A stretch of 64,000 nt of DNA from Campylobacter lari (GTDB lineage: Bacteria > Campylobacterota > Campylobacteria > Campylobacterales > Campylobacteraceae): assembly GCF_900638335.1 (NCBI RefSeq), contig NZ_LR134508.1, positions 868,001 through 932,000 of the forward strand, in the 5' to 3' direction. A model generated the notes under the pieces. That model saw nothing but the letters and a program-made list of their open reading frames with translations, did not search any database and was not told the origin of the DNA. The translations under genes and the position numbers were made by a program. This document shows, in pieces, positions 60,875 to 64,000 of the stretch (positions within the stretch are counted from its first letter, which is position 1; each line of letters begins with the position of its first letter).

Positions 60875-62587
60875 TTACGCATCTACCTTTTTGCCAACTA
60901 CAAAAAGTAAAGCTATCATAGCTAAGATTCCAAAAACAAGTCCTAGCCATACATTAAGCCCTAGTGCTACTGGTAGATAACCACAAAGTATACTAATAGC
61001 ACAAACACTCAAAGCATAAGGCATTTGCGTGCTAACATGAGCTAAAAGATCACACTTACTTCCCATAGATGAAAGTATAGTAGTATCAGAAATTGGCGAG
61101 CAATGATCTCCAAAAATAGCTCCTGTTAAAACCCCTGAAATGTTAATAATCATATATTGATGCAATTCTACTCCACTTAATTCATTATGAACCCCAACAG
61201 CCATAGCTAAAGGAATAGCTAAAGGCATTAAAATGCCCATAGTCCCATAACTAGTTCCTGTTGAAAAAGAAATAATTGAAGCAAAAATAAAAATTGCCGT
61301 AGGAAGCAAGTAAATAGGTGTTTTATCTGAAAATAAATCAATTAAATACTTAGAAGTTCCTAAATCTTTAATTACAGAAGCTAATGACCATGCACAAAGT
61401 AAAATAATCACAGTCATAATCATAGTTCTCCAACCATGAGTCCAAACTGCAATAGCTTCTTTTAAAGTAAATATTTTTCTATACATTCCTAAAATAATAG
61501 CTACTATGGTAGCTAAAAGCGCTGCTTGAAATAATACTACAGAAGCATCAGCTGCCCCAAAAGTTTCTCTAAAAGCAAATAAACTAAGCGGTGCTGCATC
61601 AATTTGTGCTTTAATATTTACATCATCTAAAGCATTATAACCACTAAAATAAAAACCTATAAATGAAAATACAATCAAAACAGCCAAAGGTATAATAGCA
61701 TTAGAAGCTTGCAATTTCACATGCTCTTTTGGCTCTAAAACTTTATCTTCTATATTGTCAATTTGCTCATGACCATGAGAAAATTTACCCGCTCTAGCTC
61801 TAAGTTCGGCTTTTAACATAGGTCCAAATTCTCTACCTGTGTAAATAGTTAAAATAACAAAAATCAGCATAAAAAGATTATAAAATCTATAAGGTAAAGT
61901 TTGCACAAAGATTTCAAAAGCATTGATTTCTTCTTTCACTATACCCAAATGTGCAAAAGTCGCATTATCAATTAGATCATATCCGCTACGAATTAAAGAA
62001 ATTTCAAGCCCTATCCAAGTAGAAATGATAGCAAGACCAGTGATTGGCGCTGCAGTTGCATCCATAATAAAAGCAAGTTTTTCACGGCTTACTCTAAATT
62101 TATCTGTCACTGGGCGCATGATAGGACCTACGATTAATGAATTAGCATAATCATCAAAGAAAATAAAAATCCCCATACACCAAGTAGCAAATTGTGAGCT
62201 TTTTGCTTGCTTAGCTTTAGTAGAAAGCCAAACAGCCACAGCTTTAGTACCACCTGTTTTGGTAATAAGAGCTACAACCCCGCCTATGGTTAAAACTTGT
62301 AATAAAATTCCTGCATTACCAGGACTTGCCATAGCATTTACCACTTTAGAAATAAAGCCTGTAAAAGAAGCTATAATAGCATGATAAATACTATTTTCGA
62401 TAAGTCCTAGCATAAAAGTACCACTTAATGCACCAATAAATAGCGAAAGCACCACATCTTTAGTAATAAAAGCTAAGATAATAGCTATCACTGGTGGCAA
62501 AAGCGTCCAAACTCCAAAAAGTTCTGCATTTGCTTGTGCATCAGCAAACAACATTAAAGGAGTTAATAGTAAATAAAAAAATTTCAT
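60875..62587 (-). CDS. NhaC-family Na+/H+ antiporter
   Basis: 570 residues with a short N-terminal signal-like helix and about twelve membrane segments. Conserved blocks include FFDDYANSLIVGP near 150, TGTSYGTMGILMPLA near 450 and FGDHCSPISDTTILSS near 500, typical of the NhaC/YlfB branch. Probably extrudes sodium or exchanges a related organic ion for protons. Between the SDR gene (18 bp) and trmA (0 bp). Confidence 0.9.
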   Translation of the reverse strand: MKFFYLLLTPLMLFADAQANAELFGVWTLLPPVIAIILAFITKDVVLSLFIGALSGTFMLGLIENSIYHAIIASFTGFISKVVNAMASPGNAGILLQVLTIGGVVALITKTGGTKAVAVWLSTKAKQAKSSQFATWCMGIFIFFDDYANSLIVGPIMRPVTDKFRVSREKLAFIMDATAAPITGLAIISTWIGLEISLIRSGYDLIDNATFAHLGIVKEEINAFEIFVQTLPYRFYNLFMLIFVILTIYTGREFGPMLKAELRARAGKFSHGHEQIDNIEDKVLEPKEHVKLQASNAIIPLAVLIVFSFIGFYFSGYNALDDVNIKAQIDAAPLSLFAFRETFGAADASVVLFQAALLATIVAIILGMYRKIFTLKEAIAVWTHGWRTMIMTVIILLCAWSLASVIKDLGTSKYLIDLFSDKTPIYLLPTAIFIFASIISFSTGTSYGTMGILMPLAIPLAMAVGVHNELSGVELHQYMIINISGVLTGAIFGDHCSPISDTTILSSMGSKCDLLAHVSTQMPYALSVCAISILCGYLPVALGLNVWLGLVFGILAMIALLFVVGKKVDA

Positions 62588-62605
62588 ATTTTTCCTTAAG
62601 TTTTT

Positions 62606-63352
62606 TTATATTTTTTCACTAAAAGTTCCTGCCCATGTTTGAGTAACAGGCATAAGTTCTATTTCGTTGATATTAATATGTTCAGGTAAGCTAATAATAA
62701 AAGTAATAATTTTTGCTATATCTTCAGCTTTAATATATTTAGTATTTTCATAAACTTCATCAGCTTTTTTAATATTACCTTTAAATCTTACTTCACTAAA
62801 TTCAGTTTTACAAAGCCCTGGAGCGATATTGGTTACTTTTATATTACTTCCGCGTAAATCTGTTCTTAAAGCTTTAGAAAACTGTGCCACAAAAGCCTTA
62901 GTTCCACAATATACATTGCCTCCATAATAAGGCACATTTGCTGCAATTGAACCAAGATTAATTACATGAGCGTTTTTTGCCTTTCTAAGCAAGGGTAAAG
63001 TAGCTCTTGCTACATATAAAAAGCCTTTGATATTAGTATCTACCATAGTCTCAATATCTTCAATATCCAAAGAATCAAACTCATTCAAACCTAAAGCAAG
63101 ACCTGCATTATTAATAAGTAAAGAAATGTTTTGTAAATCTTGAGGTAAATTTTCAATTGCTGAAAAAACTGCTTGCTTATCTCTAACATCAAGCACTATA
63201 GGATAAATTTTATCCCCGTAAAGCTCTTGCAAATCATTTAATCTATCCTTGCGTCTTGCTATAGCTATGACTTTATAGCCAAGATTTATTAAAGCTTTTA
63301 AACTCTCTAACCCAAAACCCGAGCTTGCTCCTGTTATTAATGCAGTTTTCAC
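62606..63352 (-). CDS. Short-chain dehydrogenase/reductase, YdfG-like
   Basis: 248 residues with NAD(P)-binding TGASSGFG (7-14), NNAGLA near 88 and the catalytic Ser-Tyr-Lys (NLGSIAAN near 135, Tyr/Lys in YCGTKAF near 151-155). The set resembles 3-hydroxy acid dehydrogenases such as YdfG, which oxidise serine and allo-threonine. Two bases after the ankyrin gene. Confidence 0.92.
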   Translation of the reverse strand: MKTALITGASSGFGLESLKALINLGYKVIAIARRKDRLNDLQELYGDKIYPIVLDVRDKQAVFSAIENLPQDLQNISLLINNAGLALGLNEFDSLDIEDIETMVDTNIKGFLYVARATLPLLRKAKNAHVINLGSIAANVPYYGGNVYCGTKAFVAQFSKALRTDLRGSNIKVTNIAPGLCKTEFSEVRFKGNIKKADEVYENTKYIKAEDIAKIITFIISLPEHININEIELMPVTQTWAGTFSEKI

Positions 63353-63354
63353 AG

Positions 63355-64000
63355 TTACTCCTCTTCATATAACATTAAATTTTCATTTTCTTTTAAACCA
63401 AGTTTTTTTAAAAAATTAATATTTTGTTCTTTTTTTGCAGTGATGGCAAAATCAAGTGCATTAAATCCTAAATCATCTATTTCTTTATAATTTGCTTTAT
63501 AATCTATAAGCAACTTAAGCATTTTTACATCTGCATAATTTGCCCCATGCATAAAAATATTTTTAGAAGTATGTTCAAGCGCACATAAAGTGATAAAATA
63601 TGGAGTGTTACTTCCTATGCTAGCAATAGAAAGTTTTTCATTGTCATTAATGTATTTTTGATTTACATTTGCACCATTTTCAAGCAAAAGCTTGGCAACT
63701 TTATAGTTGTTATATTCAACAGCATAAAACAAAGGTGTTTTACCAAAAGAATTTTTATAATCAACCACAGCATCATTTTCAAGCAAAACCTTGATATTTT
63801 CTGCACTATCTAGTGCAAAAAATAATGCAGACTCATAACCTTCATTTATTTTTACACCTAATTTTATAAATTCTCTTATAATTTCACTTTCTCTATTATT
63901 TAACAAAGCTGATTTAAAGCCATTGTTTAATTCTAAATTGCTAATTTTTTTAGTATAAATATACTCTTTAATTTGCTCCAAAGAGTTATTTTTATTAGCT
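63355..64000 (-). CDS. Ankyrin-repeat protein, 5' end beyond the window
   Basis: At least 214 residues; the frame is open to the window edge without a convincing start (the TTG at 63981 has no ribosome site), so the N-terminus is outside. At least four ankyrin repeats are visible, the clearest being FGKTPLFYAVEYNNYKVAKL followed by LLENGANVN. No signal peptide can be judged. Protein-protein interaction is expected; partner unknown. It matches the ankyrin gene next to the SDR gene in C. jejuni. Confidence 0.85.
   Translation of the reverse strand, partial: ANKNNSLEQIKEYIYTKKISNLELNNGFKSALLNNRESEIIREFIKLGVKINEGYESALFFALDSAENIKVLLENDAVVDYKNSFGKTPLFYAVEYNNYKVAKLLLENGANVNQKYINDNEKLSIASIGSNTPYFITLCALEHTSKNIFMHGANYADVKMLKLLIDYKANYKEIDDLGFNALDFAITAKKEQNINFLKKLGLKENENLMLYEEE

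Noticed and set aside
63979-63981. TTG at 63981 as the ankyrin gene start
   Set aside because: The frame continues open to the window edge and there is no ribosome site, so the true start is outside.

Overview
The window is a low-GC, densely coded bacterial chromosome segment. Gene content and local gene order point to the genus Campylobacter: fba-peb4-nth, the macAB efflux operon, hrcA-grpE-dnaK, flhA-rrf2-rpsO, rsmB-ruvX-dprA-ilvC facing rnr-holA, rpsF-ssb-rpsR, ctsT-proC-fliW facing bamD-lon, and an ilvA...trmA-nhaC-SDR-ankyrin block, all of which I recognise from C. jejuni maps. A fused acyltransferase/acyl-ACP synthetase (Aas), a GltS symporter and a CocE-type hydrolase with its own transporter suggest a species other than C. 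jejuni, perhaps the C. lari group; that is inference. No rRNA, tRNA, CRISPR array, insertion sequence or prophage is visible. No gene-free stretch exceeds about 260 bp.

Layout. 1-5.7 kb: partial membrane protein, class II aldolase, periplasmic chaperone PEB4, endonuclease III, GltS. 4.3-8.7 kb: MacA-MacB-TolC-like export system. 8.9-13 kb: a nitroreductase and the 1170-residue Aas fusion. 13-16.3 kb: CocE/NonD hydrolase with MFS transporter. 16.6-21.8 kb: a tight run from flavodoxin:quinone reductase FqrB through a methyltransferase, a Cys-cluster protein, a TPR protein, a catalytically degenerate TrpC-like protein, a HIT protein and MnmH. 21.8-27.4 kb: phosphate transporter, PdxJ-PdxA, Ppx/GppA, YqeY and a secreted nuclease. 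27.4-31.1 kb: a phase-variable two-partner-secretion exoprotein. 31.1-34.3 kb: DnaK-GrpE-HrcA under a consensus promoter and a CIRCE-like operator. 34.5-39.1 kb: a 43-codon small gene, two uncharacterised proteins, a DHH phosphoesterase, FlhA and an Rrf2 regulator. 39.3-48.9 kb: rpsO, RNA methyltransferase, RuvX, DprA, deacetylase, IlvC, RNase R, HolA, S6-SSB-S18, MarC. 48.8-51.4 kb: pseudopilin-like transformation genes with ProC and FliW. 51.6-56.5 kb: BamD, Lon and an energy-taxis pair resembling CetA/CetB. 56.5-64 kb: IlvA, CoA-binding protein, a MarR-MFS pair and the trmA operon.

The most notable signals are these. (1) The exoprotein at 27458-31112 has a run of ten G (27477-27486) after its start codon that puts it out of frame; nine or twelve G would give a 1217-1218 residue secreted protein with a TPS domain, about ten GGFxG repeats and a C-terminal Cys pair, so it is a phase-OFF adhesin candidate without a visible TpsB partner. 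(2) A perfect 16-bp stem with 3-nt loop and T-rich tail lies inside the first codons of the methyltransferase after fqrB. (3) Several translation starts look structurally controlled or non-canonical: an inverted repeat masking the ribosome site of aas in read-through RNA, a ribosome site in a hairpin loop before a TTG start at 58135, and a MarR gene with only an ATT start. (4) The TrpC-like protein has lost its catalytic residues. (5) A small convergent gene near hrcA has a full expression context.

Functionally the window is mostly housekeeping (translation, proteostasis, cofactor and amino-acid synthesis) interleaved with surface and behaviour functions (flagellar export, energy taxis, DNA uptake, efflux, secreted nuclease and adhesin).
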